Shown here: piece by piece, positions 1 through 11,853 of the stretch
Layout: every line of letters starts with the position of its first letter
Numbering within the stretch: position 1 is the first letter of the stretch
Assembly (NCBI GenBank): GCA_024291935.2
Contig: CM044308.1
Location: 116,276,501-116,340,500 of the forward strand
Reading direction: 5' to 3'
DNA length: 64,000 bases
DNA from: Okapia johnstoni
Taxonomy: Eukaryota; Chordata; Mammalia; Artiodactyla; Giraffidae
Notes under the pieces: model-generated
Told to the model about the DNA's origin: nothing
Databases searched by the model: none
What the model saw: the letters and a program-made list of their open reading frames with translations, nothing else
Made by a program: the position numbers and the translations under genes

Positions 1-560
1 GTCATCAGGGAAATGGAAAATGAAAGTATTATGAGATGCCATTCTAGACTTATCAGAATGGCTAATATTAAAAACACTGACAAAATCAAGTGCTGGTGAG
101 AATGTGGAGTCACAGGACCTCTTACACACTGCAGGTGGGAATTTTAATTGCAACTGCTTAAGAAAATGTATTTGGCAGTGTCCCCTAAAATAGCCAACAA
201 CTCTTTCAAGTACAGAGTCAACAGAAATAGATATTTATGTGCACTAAGAAGCATGTATACAACAAAAGAGAAAATTTCAATCACAGCTCGTAAGTGGAAA
301 TAATCCTAATGTCCATAGAAAATGGATAAACTGTTCCATCCTCATACGAGAGAAGATGACACACCAATTTAAGTGAATAAACTACTGCTACACACAATTA
401 GGAGGTAGCTTACGTAGTATTTCATGAAAGATGCTGGACTCAACACCATGTACTGTATAGTGAATGATTCCATTTGTAATAGGTTCAAAACCAGGCAAAC
501 TAGCTTATGTTATTCAAAGTCAGGATACTGTTTACAGTACTTGTAGGGAGGAAGTCATAG
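1..560 (+). mobile_element. Old L1 LINE fragment (ORF2 end / 3' UTR)
   Basis: The text follows the usual order of a mammalian L1 3' end in sense: a degenerate match to the gagaatgtggag / cacactgcaggtgggaat block, then a remnant of the block describing amplitude-type 3' ORF2 codons, then AT-rich 3' UTR. It is heavily mutated and has no coding capacity. Only the right-hand part is in the window. The subfamily (L1M type) is a guess. Confidence 0.55.
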
Positions 561-659
561 AGAGTGATGGAGAAGGACTCTAAGAGAGTGTCTAATTCTT
601 GGTCTGGATGGGTTCACTTTCATCAAGCTTATGATTTGTGCACTTTTCTGTATGTTGGT

Positions 660-852
660 TCATTCCCTGGTGGCTCAGACGGTAAAGACTCCGTCTGCAA
701 TGAGGAAGACCTGGATTCGATCTTTGGGTTGGGAAGATCCCCTGGAGAAAGGAAGGGCTACCCACTCCAGTTCTGGCCTGGAGAATTCCACGGACTGTAC
801 AGTCCATGGGGTCGCAAAGAGTCGGACATGACTGAGCGACTTTTACTTCAAA
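660..852 (+). mobile_element. Bov-tA SINE
   Basis: The sequence has a tRNA-Glu-derived head (ccctggtggctcagacggta), a decayed B box (gattcgatc), and then the BovB-derived body ending in agtcggacatgactgagcga. It is nearly full length. This SINE family is confined to ruminants. Confidence 0.88.
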
Positions 853-1562
853 GTGTGAGGATTAAATAGAAGAATTGATCTCAAGCACCTGGTGTGTAGT
901 ATATGACTACTCAATATTAGTTAGTTTCCTTCCTTTCATCTGATTAATATTCCCTGTTCCTTAGGATAGAGCGCCCCAGTTGATGGATGTGTACTTCAAC
1001 AGGTCACTTAAGGGAATGGGGGACTGGTGAGTAAGCCAGTTCATATTTGCAAATTCACTCAAGGGATGGCAGCCACCTGGCCTCAGTGTGTTTAGGAAAC
1101 ATAAGGGTTCTGGGCAGGAGAGCTAGCAGTGGTGAAACGGAGAAGCATCCATTCACCGAGGTTCCAAAGCAGAGTGGCTGCAGGGCCACAGAAGCAGGAG
1201 CTGGAGCTGGAGCTGGGATTGCAGTAAATGACACCAGTATTGCTCACTTTCCCAGAAGTGCAGGCTCCCATGACCTCCTTCTGTAGCCTTCTTGGGCCTG
1301 TCACCTTCTTCTGTGTGGTTCTGCCAAAAGGCCACTTTGGCAGTGATCTTTGAGGTTCTGAGGTCTGTGGGTTTTCTTCTTACTGCTGAAGTTCAAAACC
1401 CAAGCCACTGAAACATCAGGGTGATAGATTTCCTCGTGGTTCATAAAATCTTTCATAAAAGATTTCATGTTTTATGAAAGATTTTAGTGCAAAGAGCCAC
1501 ACCACTAGCCAAGGTTCTGGGATCCATCTAGGTAGGTGAGTGCCGGGTCTTGGGTAGAAATA
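853..1562. other. Intergenic stretch without a recognised gene
   Basis: I see no gene or confident repeat here. The stretch holds a short ctggag hexamer run near 1200 and a perfect hairpin at 1444-1486. Open frames on both strands are short and have no recognisable domain. Confidence 0.5.
1444..1486. repeat. Perfect 17-bp inverted repeat (hairpin)
   Basis: Left arm 1444-1460 (taaaatctttcataaaa) is the exact reverse complement of right arm 1470-1486, with a 9-nt loop. The pairing is AT-rich. No DNA-transposon terminus or coding context is visible around it. Confidence 0.8.
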
Positions 1563-1855
1563 AAGTGAAAACCACTCAGTCGTGTCTGACTATGCGACCC
1601 CATGAACTATACAGTCCATGGAATTCTCTAGGCCAGAATACTGGAGTGGGTAGCCTTTCCTTTCTCCAGAGGATCTTCCTGACCCAGGGATCAAACCAGG
1701 TTTCCCACATTGCAGGCGGATTCTTTACCAGCTGAGCCACGAGGGAAGCCCAAGATACTGGAGTGTAGACTATCCCTTCCCAACCCAGGAATCGAACCGG
1801 GGTCTCCTGTATTGCAGGTGTATTCTTTACCGACTGAGCTATCAGGGAAACCCAA
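1563..1855 (-). mobile_element. Bov-tA dimer SINE
   Basis: Two SINE units stand in tandem on the minus strand. A partial head-plus-half-body unit (about 1750-1855) is fused to a complete unit (1563-1749). The junction reads gaagcccaagatactggagt on the plus strand. The pair is flanked as a whole by an imperfect 11-bp duplication (1552-1562 gggtagaaata; 1856-1866 ggatagaaaca), so it probably inserted as one molecule. Confidence 0.8.
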
Positions 1856-2152
1856 GGATAGAAACAGGCTCCTGAAATCATTTTACAGTGGGCTGTGCTC
1901 CAAATGACTGCCTGTGAGCTACTGTCTTTGACGTCTTTGAAGATACCAGCATTGGATGGGGTGGGCAGGTGGAGATTTCTTCTCCCATTTACTCATGGTA
2001 GGAGTGGGGGCTAGAAAATAAATTTCTAGGGCAGAGTCTGTGTCAGGGAGCAAGGAGGGTGCTTCAAGGTGGATTGAGGATGTTCCCTGGGATCTGGGAA
2101 GGGCAAGTGTTAGACATAGTTCAGGGGTTATTGGATTGGTGCTCCTAGGAGT

Positions 2153-2360
2153 TGGTTGTTGCTGTTTAGTCACTGAGTCACGTCCCGACTCTTTTTGTGA
2201 CCCTGTGGACTGTAGCCCACCTGGCTCCTCTGTCCATGGGATTTCCCAGGCAAGAATACTGGAGTGGGTTGCTATTTCCTTCTCCAGGGGATATTCCCAA
2301 CCCAGGGATCGAACCCGAGTCTCCAGCATTGGCAGGCGGAGAGCCACCTGGGAAGCCCCT
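2153..2360 (-). mobile_element. Bov-tA SINE
   Basis: This is a full-length minus-strand copy: BovB-derived tail first on the plus strand (gtcactgagtcacgtcccga), tRNA-like head at the right end (gccacctgggaagcccct). The word gagttggt stands on both sides and is probably the target duplication. Confidence 0.86.
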
Positions 2361-2396
2361 ACAGAGTTGGTAGCTGTTTTGTTTCTTTTAAAGTAC

Positions 2397-2941
2397 TGTT
2401 ATAGCCACTCGTTTTGGGAAACAAACTCACTCAGAAGGACAATGCAGGTAATGGAGTGCAGTTTATTACACTGGCGGGCCCAAGGCAGAGTCTCCTCTTG
2501 GCCAAGGACCCCGACCAGCATTTGTGACAATCTTTGATACCCCATGTGTACGTGTCCGAACTCACCACCCCAAATTCCTTGAGACTTACATAAACAAAGG
2601 AAGGGTAAATACAATCACAATAATCTCACCATTTAGGTGTTATGTGTTCAAACAGTTAAACAATTGGCCAATAATCAATAAGCCCGAGGTTACACTCCAA
2701 TAGGTACAGAAAAATTTACGGCCTGTCCAGAGACAGGAGTGATTAGTGTATGTTTTCTCTTAGGCGATGAGTAACCTGGATACGATCTTCAAGGTTCCCC
2801 TGTCCGGAGGGGGTCTTATCCTTCTATTGTTGTTTCCACAGGCACTAAGCACAGAGTTCAGAGTCCATTAGAGAGGTGGCCGAACGTGATCAGCACGAAC
2901 AGGCCTAAGATGGAGTCCAGGCCCCATGAATTCTTTCTTCA
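2397..2941 (-). mobile_element. Solo ERV LTR, family shared with 18973-19492
   Basis: The 545-bp element starts TG and ends CA when read on the minus strand and is flanked by a perfect 4-bp duplication, GTAC (2393-2396 and 2942-2945). On the minus strand its 3' half carries taataaactgcactcca, a polyadenylation signal, and a conserved tail gtccttctgagtgagtttgt. Both are matched in the opposite-strand LTR at 18973-19492. No internal viral sequence adjoins it, so it is a solo LTR. A 4-bp duplication fits class I (gamma-like) ERVs. Confidence 0.85.
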
Positions 2942-2945
2942 GTAC

Positions 2946-3762
2946 CTGTGATACAAATCCCAGAACACCTACCCACCCACCCAAAGAGCATAGTTCCCAT
3001 GACATTCTGACTTCTTCCTTTTGGTCTCTCTTGAAAATCCACCACCAAGCTTGGGGACTTCACCCCAGTGGAATTCTAAGTGTTGTCAGGTTTTTGTGTA
3101 AGATTCTTGTTGTGGTGTGGGTAGCTGTGATTGGTGGATGACTCATATAGCCATCCGTGGTTACCAGTTACACTGAGGTTGTAACCCCATTTTTGCTTTC
3201 TGCACAACAAAGTTTTGTAAACATACTCTTAAACAAAAAAAGTAATAGAGATCATGGAAAGAATGAAGGAGCGCTGCTGTCACCTGCAGGCTGCATGCTG
3301 GCAGGCCCAAGGGCAACCGAGCCCCCAGTTTCTGGGGATGGTGTGAGAATTCCAGGTATCACACCAGTAGGGAAGGTCAGCATCACTTCCTGGGTAAGAA
3401 ATGCTCATTTAAATGAAACATAAACTCTCAGACTCTTAAGAAACTTAGCAGAAGCACAAGTTTTATTATCTCCATGCATGTGGGAGACAGGAAAGAGCTT
3501 CTTCTCCCGGCCTGAAAAAGCAGATTTGTAAGCGCGAATCCCTTCCAGGAAAAAGGTATCAGTTTAAATGTTATCAGAGCTGTACATCATTTAGTTAAAA
3601 AAAAGAAAATCAGACTTTTTAGCAGTTTGTGATTACTTTCATAGGAGACACCAGCAGTCTCTGAATTCCAGGGGTCTATACTGTTCTCCTTTGTCAGAAT
3701 AGCATTTAGAAAGACAGCTTCCTGAGTCATATCTGCTTTTTATGCAGCTCTTAAGGTACAGG
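2946..3762. other. Intergenic stretch without a recognised gene
   Basis: No gene, RNA or confident repeat is visible. Frames longer than 60 codons occur but lack domain signatures and start or splice context. Confidence 0.45.
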
Positions 3763-3970
3763 AGTTCTTCCCTGGTGGCTCAGACAGTAAAGAATCCACC
3801 TGCAGTGCAGGAGACCTGGGTTCTGATTTGAGAAGATCTCCTAGAGAAGGGAACAGCTACCCACTCCAGTATTCTGGCCTGGAGAATTGCATGGACAGAG
3901 GAGCCTGGCAGGCTACAGTCCATGGGGTCACAAAGAGTCAGACACGACTGAGCAACTTTCACTTTCACTT
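3763..3970 (+). mobile_element. Bov-tA SINE
   Basis: The head cttccctggtggctcagaca is followed by the BovB-derived body and ends gacacgactgagcaactttc. It is full length and plus strand. Confidence 0.88.
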
Positions 3971-5425
3971 AAAGGGACAGGAAGATATTATCTGCTTATC
4001 TTGCTGAATTTTTGTTCTCCACCCAGTTCTGTAATTTTCCGAACCAAGCACTGAAGCTTCACTAATTGCTTTGGAGAAAATGAATGCTTGACTCCAAAAC
4101 TCAAAACTTTGAATGTGCAGGGAGAGATCAGGATGGGATTTTTATTATTATCTGACTGTAGATTCTGCAGTGTTTTATATTCACAGCAGTGCCAGGAATC
4201 TGGGACTATAAAACACAGATTATATCAAAGGCCCAGGATATATGGGGGAAAAGTTCCAAAACAGGAGACAAACACATTGTCTAATACTTTCCAGATAATT
4301 GGAAAGAATTTTTTATAAATTTAAAAGATCAAAGTTGCCCAAGCACTTGGTATTGAAAGTCAAATAGTTCTAGAAGGCTTATGAAAAAATCAGTAGTCTC
4401 CTGTCCCACCCCTCTTCCTGCTCCTAGAAGTGATCACTTTGATGTTTCTTTTGGATACACTTTTCTGTAGGTGCAGTTTTGGGTTTCAAATGGGTATTAT
4501 CTATTTACTTCTTGAAGATTTAGTTCAATTACACTTCCTCCTGTCTTCCCCTGCCCATATCCTGCCAACGTGCTTTTATCACCATTTTGGGTTAGAACAA
4601 TCTTCAGTGTGTACCTTATTTTGACTCTTTTCACGGCTGTGCTAGGTGATATACTGTGTGTACATTTCATTTCCTATACAATTTTCTGCTTTGCTCAGAA
4701 TTTATAATCATCTTACTTTTTGTCTGTTTTAATTTTATAATTATCTAATTTATCTCCAAATTCTCTGCCTCATATGAGGAAACTTTTTGTTGGTGCTGTT
4801 AATCAAATGCATCAAGTATACTATCAATTAACATCAATTTCTATCCTTAGGACATATGTCCCCTGAGCCCTTTCCCCTGGGATCCTGCTGGGGCCTCTCC
4901 AGGCTGACTCCTGGGTTCTGCCTTCACGTACATTCTGTTTTTTGTTTGTTTTGCTTTTCCCCGGGACTATATCCTTGTTTCCTCAATCAAGCTGCTGCAG
5001 AAGTATTGGGCGGTAACAGGGTCAGGGCAATGTTTTGGACACCAGCGTTTCCCTGTAGCGTTTCCCTGTAGGTGCTTTGAAAGTCTCTCCAATCCATTTA
5101 GTTTTTAATTTTCTCGGTTTGTACTTTGATGAAACAAAATCTCAAATATTTTTAGAAAAAAAATTGCCTATCACCAAATTATTATTTTTTCTTTAAGCCT
5201 GAAGGAATAAGAGATGGTGATACAGTCTGCTGGAGTTCTTCTGACAAACAAAAGACTCAAGACCTACTATGCATGGAAGAGAGCTTTCAGTTTGAATACA
5301 GTTACTTTACCAATGAACTAACATGAAATCGGTTTAAACTAAAGGTTGCAATACATGGGAAAAAACTTTAATGCTTTGAAGGCTAGATGTCTCAGACGGG
5401 ACTGTTTTCCCCCTAGCTCCGCTAC
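3971..5425. other. Intergenic AT-rich stretch
   Basis: No gene is recognisable in about 1.45 kb. The only local structure noted is an exact 13-bp tandem duplication (gcgtttccctgta) near 5046-5071. Confidence 0.45.
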
Positions 5426-5546
5426 ACTTTTTTATTTGGCCACGCTGCACAGTTCGTGGGATCTTAGTTCCCCAACCAGGAGACTGAACCCAGACTCTTG
5501 GCACTGAAAGTGTGGCGTCCCAACCAGTGGACCACCAGGGAATTCC
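5426..5546 (-). mobile_element. CHR-type tRNA-Glu SINE (short form)
   Basis: The plus strand reads ggccacgctgcacagttcgt, then an eroded B-box region, then ggaccaccagggaattccc at the right end. This is the reverse complement of the tRNA-Glu head of the cetartiodactyl CHR/SINE2 group. The 5' part is intact and the 3' part is short. Confidence 0.75.
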
Positions 5547-5889
5547 CTGTTGTTGTTGTTTTTATGGGACTTTTTCTAAATAATCTTCAAGCACCCTTTA
5601 GTACACAAGTCACAAATATGACTTTTCACAAAGGCTGTTTCCATTAGACAAGTGTATGTGATTGTGAGAGTTTTGGTCTTCATTTACTTATAGACTCAGA
5701 GAATCCACCCACCCCACCGTGATATCCTGACACCGGCTACCTTCTTTGGAAGCAGCCTTGTCAAGGTCACTGATAATGTACAGTTTGCTCTGTACAGCTC
5801 ACCAATGTTAGTACACTGTTATTCTCCTTACCAGGCACTTGACACCCCACCTGGAAACACCCACATCCCTGGGCTCCCCTGATGTAACT

Positions 5890-6945
5890 CTCACAGTATC
5901 CTGTTTATTTTTAAAACTGTGTTTTAAAAAACTACATAAAAGTTGCTGTCTTAAACTGTACAGTTCAGTAGCGTTAAGCATATTCAGATTGTTGTCAAAT
6001 AGACTATAGCTTTCTTGTTTTGCAGAACTGAAACTCTACCCATTAAGCAGCTGTGACTCATATTTCCTTCCCCCAGCCCCTGGCAATCACTCTGCTCCTT
6101 TCTGCCTCTATGAATTTGAGTACTCCAGGTACCTTGTATAAGCGGAATGACACAGCATTTGTCTTTTTGTGACTGGCTTATTTCCCTTAGCATAATGTCA
6201 TCAAGGTTCATCATGCTGGAGCATGTGCCAGAATTTTCTTCCTTTCTAAAGCTGAATAACATTCCATTTTATGTATATACTACATTTTGGTAATTCATTC
6301 ATCTGTTGATGGACATCTGGGTGTCCACTTCTACCTCCTGGTTATTGTACACAGTGCTGCCATGAACATTAGTGTGCAAATACCTCTTCAAAATCCTGTT
6401 TTCAATTCTTATGGGTATATACCCAGAAGTGGGATTGCTGGATCCCATGATGGTTTTCACTTTTTGAGGAACTTGCATACTGATTTCTACAGGACTGTAC
6501 CATTTTACAATCTCACAAACAATGCAGTAGGGTTGCAATTTCTCCCCATCTTCACCAACACTTGTTACTTTTGGTGTTTTTTTTTTTTTTTCTGATTGTG
6601 TCTTTCTAACGGGTGTGAGAAAATATTGCCTTTTGGTTTTGATTTCCATTTCTCTGATGCTCTGATAATTAGTGATATGGAACATCTTTTCCATACATTT
6701 GTTGGCCATCTGTTGTCACCTCTGGAGAAATGTCCATTCAAGTCCTTTGTCCATTTTTGAATCAGGTTATCTGATTTTTTTCTCTATATATTCTGGATAT
6801 TAACCCCTTATCAGGTATATGGTTTGCAAACATTTTTTTCCCAGTCTGTATGCTGTCCTTTCACTGTGGTGTCCTTTCATGCACAAGTTTTCAAGCTTGA
6901 TGTAGTCCCATTTGCCTAGTGTCGCTTTTGTGGCTGTCCTGTTCA
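5890..6945 (-). mobile_element. L1 LINE fragment (3' UTR and ORF2 end)
   Basis: Read on the minus strand this is an old mammalian L1: 3' UTR at the left (acagttcagtagcgttaagc), then the ORF2 C-terminal coding block, including the complement of gggtatatacccagaagtgg and the complement of attcattcatctgttgatgg. Stops and frameshifts interrupt it throughout. A T-run at 6578-6591 interrupts it in the middle. Confidence 0.8.
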
Positions 6946-7489
6946 TTTTATTCCCTAAGTATCTCCCTGATGGGCTCGAGTCTCCCCTTCTCCACTGCCC
7001 CTGGTCTGGTCTGCATCACCACCTCTCAACAAAGCGGCTGCAATGACCCTCCCCCCTTTGCTTTTAGTCTTCGTTCCCCACACCTTCCCTCCACCCTGAG
7101 TAAATAACATAACACTTTAAAGAGCAGACTGGAACATGTCTTTTTCTTACCTAAAGATCTTCATAAAGGCATAACTCATTGCTTCAGGAGCCCATTGGTC
7201 CAAAAGACAATGGCTCTTAAGAATAGAAAAATGCATCTTGAACAAATGAATTGTTTTTACATTTATGTTCTCTCTGAATACTGTTAGATCTTTGATGACA
7301 GAATCAGGTTTGGCATATAGTAGTTATTCAATAGATTGCTGAATGAAGTGAATGAGAAAATGGTTGTTGAGTGTTCCTAAGATTATTGTCCTTAAGCCAA
7401 CGACTGTTTACTAAATCATAATGTTCAGGGCTGTACGCCTTCTTCTTTCAGCGATACAGTTTCTCTTTCCATGAAACTTACAATTCATT
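6946..7489. other. Intergenic stretch, possible L2 tail
   Basis: No gene is visible. Around 7300-7365 the words tggcatatagtagttattca and gctgaatgaagtgaatgag resemble a decayed L2/MIR 3' end. The rest is unassigned. Confidence 0.35.
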
Positions 7490-7580
7490 CATTTATTCAC
7501 CAAATATTTATTGAGCACCTACTATGTGGCAGTTACTGCGGCAATGATGGGGATACAGTGCTGTACAATATACCTGACTC
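7490..7580 (-). mobile_element. L2/L3-like LINE remnant
   Basis: The words attcaccaaatatttattga and gcacctactatgtggcag, then ggggatacagtgctgtac, match the widely conserved ancient CR1-class L2/L3 3' end in reverse complement. The piece is short and old. Confidence 0.5.
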
Positions 7581-7859
7581 TCAGGCCCAATTCCAAAACT
7601 ACTGAGTCAGGACCTGCAAGTCTACCAAGATCCCCGGGTGATTCAGGCAGATCTTACAGATACCAGAGTGAATGAAGTTATCACATCAGAAGACTGTAAT
7701 ATATTTTGCACCTCCACCAACAAGAGGAGGTTCTGTTGGAAGCCACCGAGTGGTTTTTTGTTTTTTTTTTTGATCTTTATTAGCTTTAGCACACAATGGA
7801 AGTGCATTTGTTAGGCCAAGTTAGTTTCATTATCTTTATTTTTTTCATTATGTGCCTCA

Positions 7860-8165
7860 CTTGTATCTCATTTATTTTAAAATGAATACACTTACTTTTT
7901 AGAGCAGTTTTAAATTCATAGCAAAACTGAGCAGAAAATATAGAGTATGTTCTGTCACCGCACACAAAAACCTCTTCCCATTATAGATTTTCTGCCCCAT
8001 GGTGGTACATTTCTTATAATCCATCAACCTACACTGACACATATTCATCACTCAAGGTCCACAGATGACATTAGGGTCCACTCTTGTAGTTGAACAGTCT
8101 ATGGGTCTCAACAAACGTATAATGACATATGTCCATCATTATAGTATTATACAGAGTGGTTTTAC
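7860..8165 (-). mobile_element. L1ME-like 3' UTR fragment
   Basis: The text running from agagcagttttaaattcata to atgtccatcattatagtatt matches the L1ME-type 3' UTR in reverse complement. A related block occurs at about 52680-52740 inside another minus-strand L1. Confidence 0.6.
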
Positions 8166-8769
8166 TCTGAGGTAGGTTCTTCATCTGTAACAGGTACAGC
8201 ACATGCAGAAGTCACTGGTTAGGTAAAGTCAGTTTTCATTTCAGAGAGAATTTCAAACATTCATTCAGCTGGGGATGAGACGGACCATGTTTTGCTCCAG
8301 AACCTCAGAATAAAAGAAAGCAGGTGAGGTCAGAGGAAAGAGGGCCAAGGAAGGGAGAATTTATTTCAAACTCAGCTACTTGTGCTACCCTATAAGCCTG
8401 GTCCTTTTTGCTCATCAACTTTCATCCACTGCTCTTTCAAATCTGGTATTACCTTGAAATTATTTTCTTCTCCTTGAAGTAGTTCAGAAGTTAAAGCTTC
8501 ACTCACCTTCAATCCAGTTATACAATGAATCAAGTTCATTTGCTTTGGCTTTTTGAAACTCACTTTTTTAAAATGAGTACTTTTTAAAGTAAATTTCTGA
8601 GTGTATTTCTTCACACTTGCAATGTGAAGTATCTTTTTTTTTGTGAGCTTTCATTATGTATTATATATTTTAGCTGAGTTTTAATTTTCAGCTTATTTTT
8701 TAAAAGTTCTTCAAGTTTAAGTCTTAATTCAAGGTACAAGGAGCACTAACATGCACATGTCCCTACCAC
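8166..8769. other. Intergenic stretch
   Basis: No gene or clear repeat is recognised. Frames are short and without domains. Confidence 0.4.
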
Positions 8770-8945
8770 ATTGCCCTGTGTTCATGGATAGTTCATTCAA
8801 TCTTCCTGACTCTGAGAGGTAGGTCTGTATTATCTATGCTGAAGAGAGTGAAGCTCAAAGAAGTCAAATAACTTTCCCATCACTTCCAAGGGCCAGAAAC
8901 AGTCTGACTCCAAGGACCACAGTCTTTCCACTGCAGCAAACTGTT
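8770..8945 (-). mobile_element. MIR SINE remnant
   Basis: Order of words: cactctgagaggtaggtctg-like decimated count block, gaagctcaaagaagtcaaat, aagggccagaaacagtctga, then actccaaggaccacagtctt. This matches the MIR core and tail in reverse complement. Ancient and degenerate. Confidence 0.5.
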
Positions 8946-9218
8946 TAGTGCTTACAGATCCCATTTTAAGGAGTTCCTATAAACCAATAAGTTATGTATT
9001 TGCTGAAGATGCTATCTGCTATATAACGAGTGTCTTTCTTTCTCTTGCAAAGGAATTTTCCTTACAAAGGGACTGGTTGTGTGGTAGACAACCAATCAGC
9101 TCCCAGTGCTACCTAGCCATCCTAGGGAAGATCTATGAGGGTTTGTAACAAAGCAGATTTAAGAAGAATACAAATGATACCCAACTGGAGGACTTAAAAA
9201 GGAAACTGCAATATACAA

Positions 9219-9424
9219 AAAGTGTTAGTCACTCAGTCATGTCTGACTCTTTGTGACCCCATGGACTGTAGCCCACAGGCTCCAAAAGTCCCTGGAATTT
9301 TCCAGGCAGGAATACTGGAGTCGGTAGCCATTCCCTTCTTCAGGTGATCTTCCTGACCCAGGGATTAAACCCGGCCTCCTGCATTGCAGGCGATTCTTTA
9401 CCATCTGAGCCACCATGGAAGCCC
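9219..9424 (-). mobile_element. Bov-tA SINE
   Basis: Full-length minus-strand copy running from agtgttagtcactcagtcat to catctgagccaccatggaag on the plus strand. Confidence 0.87.
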
Positions 9425-10179
9425 GTAACATACAGTGTTTATGTTAATAGTATCTGAACCAGTTTTTCACTAAACCTGCTACTGTAACAGAGTATTAAAA
9501 TTTGTTTACAAAGTTTCCACTGCCGCTGAATCTAATCAGTTCAACTGTTTTTAAAGTTAACATGAGGGAAATGAGCTCACAAAATGCCCAAAGGTCATCA
9601 CGTGTATACCTTAATACTAAGTCATCCAAAACTCTTGGGAATATATACTTGACAACTCTCTCATACAACAGTAAAAGGCATTTTTTCCTCACTAAAAAAT
9701 CCACAAATTGATGTTGTAGTCCTGACTTGGAAGCATCTCTGCACCTAAACATGAAAAAATACAATGGGTATAAAATAATGTTTTTATACAGAACTGTGTT
9801 TGTATATGTATGTGTGTGTTTTCAGGAAATTAGCTGATACATCACTATCTCTCCTAAAATGTGTGTTTCCAAGATTTTGTGAGAGGTAGAAGGAGTTTTC
9901 ATCGTTCAGATTTCATCTAAGGATTTGATTTCCCAATTATTTTGCTAGTAGAAAATGACAGCTACTTTAAAATTAGAGAATGACCTGAAAATTCATTAAA
10001 AGAGCAAAGTAAACACTTAAAAAAAAGTCAACTGAAATTGAAGAAGATAATGAAAATAACATTCCTCCTTAGTTTATGAGAAATGTGCTATATTAGTCAC
10101 TTGTCTAAGACATTTCGGTAATTAATAATAACAATAATACAACTACCATGGCAACTTTTATAACAATACACTGTAGCTA
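9425..10179. other. Intergenic AT-rich stretch
   Basis: Nothing recognisable. Overlapping frames of about 70-90 codons on both strands at 9495-9764 have no domain signature and are probably chance. Confidence 0.4.
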
Positions 10180-10345
10180 TCATCTACCGAGTACCTACTG
10201 TGTGCAAGGTGCTTAGACCCATTACCTCTTTTAAGTTCTACCACAGCTCTATGAAGGAAGCATCTCTAGATGAGCAACACAAGGGGCTTAAAGAGAGATT
10301 AGCTTACCCGCATCCTGTCCATGTGGAACTCCAGCTTAGTCTGGC
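10180..10345 (-). mobile_element. MIR SINE remnant
   Basis: Contains gagtacctactgtgtgcaag, a decayed agctctatgaaggaagcat block and a decayed gatgagcaacacaaggggct block. This is the order of MIR in reverse complement. Confidence 0.55.
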
Positions 10346-10499
10346 TCGAGTATATACTCATAAGCACTGCTACCTTGTCTTTTTTATAGTTAGCCTTAAA
10401 ACACACTTTTTTGAAAACTTTCAAAAGGAAAAATGTGTATTGTAAGGCAATCTGTTCTTATCACTGACTCCCAGTGGGCTATTCGTTCATTGTTTTGGA

Positions 10500-10975
10500 C
10501 AGGTTCCTCCTGTTGAATCTGGGCTGGGTTCAAGACTGGCCTTAGTCAACATGAGATAGAAATGATGCTGTGTCAGGTCTGGGCCTCAGTCTTAATAAGT
10601 CTGGCAGCTTCTGCTTTTGTGCTCTTGAGAGATCTGAACTGTCACATAAGAAGGATGGCTACCCACCTGCAGAACCCCCACGGAGCAAGAAAAAGGCCCA
10701 GCCAAACCAATGCTCCCACTGCTCCCTGCCCCTACCCATTACCTCCATGGCACCAACAGCGTGAGTGCGAAGCTGTCTTGAATGTTCCAGCCCAGGCCGC
10801 TCTCCATCTCCTTTAAAATATGTGCCTTCATGACTTTGGGGTAACAAGAAGACAGCAGAAGAACTGCCCAGCTGAGGCTCGCTCAACTCACAGAATTCCA
10901 AGGAGACAGAATGGTTCTAATTTAATCCACTAAGTTTGAGGGTGCTTTGTTACATAACAATAAATGAAACAAAAA
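10500..10975 (+). mobile_element. LTR-like mammalian repeat (remnant)
   Basis: The right end reads gaactgcccagctgaggctc, then ccactaagtttgagggtgct, ttgttacataacaataaatg. This resembles a common mammalian LTR tail with the usual polyadenylation-like region. The left boundary is uncertain and the family is not assigned. Confidence 0.45.
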
Positions 10976-11034
10976 TTCACACCTGGAACCGAGGTACTGA
11001 TGGAACAAAAAATCGAGAACGTGGGTCCTTGGCT

Positions 11035-11155
11035 TTGAGCCCGGATGAGGCTTAAAGATGTCAAAATGATTTCCTGGCAGTCACAGAACCAGGAAAAGGC
11101 CGAGTTAGGACTTGAATCTAGGTCTCTCTCTCTTTTCATAACACTTCATTATGTT
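11035..11155 (-). mobile_element. MIR SINE remnant
   Basis: Contains a cagtcacagaaccaggaaaa block, then gccgagttaggacttgaatc, taggtctctctctctttt, which is the MIR tRNA-like part in reverse complement. Confidence 0.5.
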
Positions 11156-11344
11156 AAGCCAAAAGACCGCTTCTCTCCAGTGCTGAGCAAATGCAATTGT
11201 AGTCCTCGATGTTAGTGTCACACAGGATTCACTTCAGCATTTACTTTTTTTTCCCTTTACTTGCATAATGCTACACTTTCCTCAAGGAAATCATATGATT
11301 CCTGAAGACAGGAAGTGGTTCCTTTATGTCTTTTGTATTTCACA

Positions 11345-11425
11345 TAGTAGGTAGAAAACCTGGAAACCAACACAATATTGTAAATCAATTACACTCTAAT
11401 AAAAATTTTTAGGAAAAAAAATAAA
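11345..11425 (+). mobile_element. L1 3' end fragment
   Basis: Carries aacacaatattgtaaatcaa followed by an A-rich tail. This is the terminal part of a ruminant L1 3' UTR. Compare the same words at 36120-36140 and 62195-62220. Confidence 0.6.
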
Positions 11426-11636
11426 GAGACCTAGGAGTGAAGAAGAAAAAAAAAGAAGAAGAAAATATAGGGGCACAAAACCGTACCCAGCCCCTATGCA
11501 TTTTGCATCAGCTACATAAGGCTGTTCACCACTCTCCATGTAGCTTGGGATCTCTGAACCTATGAACAGTGTTCTTGGTGCCTCTGATGCTGTGCTCTCT
11601 TTGTTCACCTAAGAATTCCTCACACTTCAAGGGTCG

Positions 11637-11853
11637 CCATGCCCTCCTTCAGGGGACCTGCCCAACCAGGGGTCGAACTCAGGCCTCCTGCATTTCAGGT
11701 GAATTCTTTACCAGCTGATCTACCAGGGAAGCCCAAGAATACTGGAGTGGGTAGCCTATCCCATCTCCAGGGGATCTTCTTGACCCAGGAATCTAACTGG
11801 GGTCTCTTGCATTGCAGGCGAATTCTTTACCAGCTGAGCTACCAGGGAAGCCC
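11637..11853 (-). mobile_element. Bov-tA dimer SINE (truncated)
   Basis: Two tRNA-like heads lie in tandem on the minus strand: a partial unit at the right (about 11739-11853) and a truncated second unit (11637-11738). The junction gaagcccaagaatactggag is the same as in the dimers at 1563-1855 and 32763-33091. The second unit lacks its BovB-derived tail. Confidence 0.78.

Noticed and set aside
2040..2537. 165-codon plus-strand frame
   Set aside because: Crosses a Bov-tA SINE and the end of a solo LTR; no independent coding evidence.
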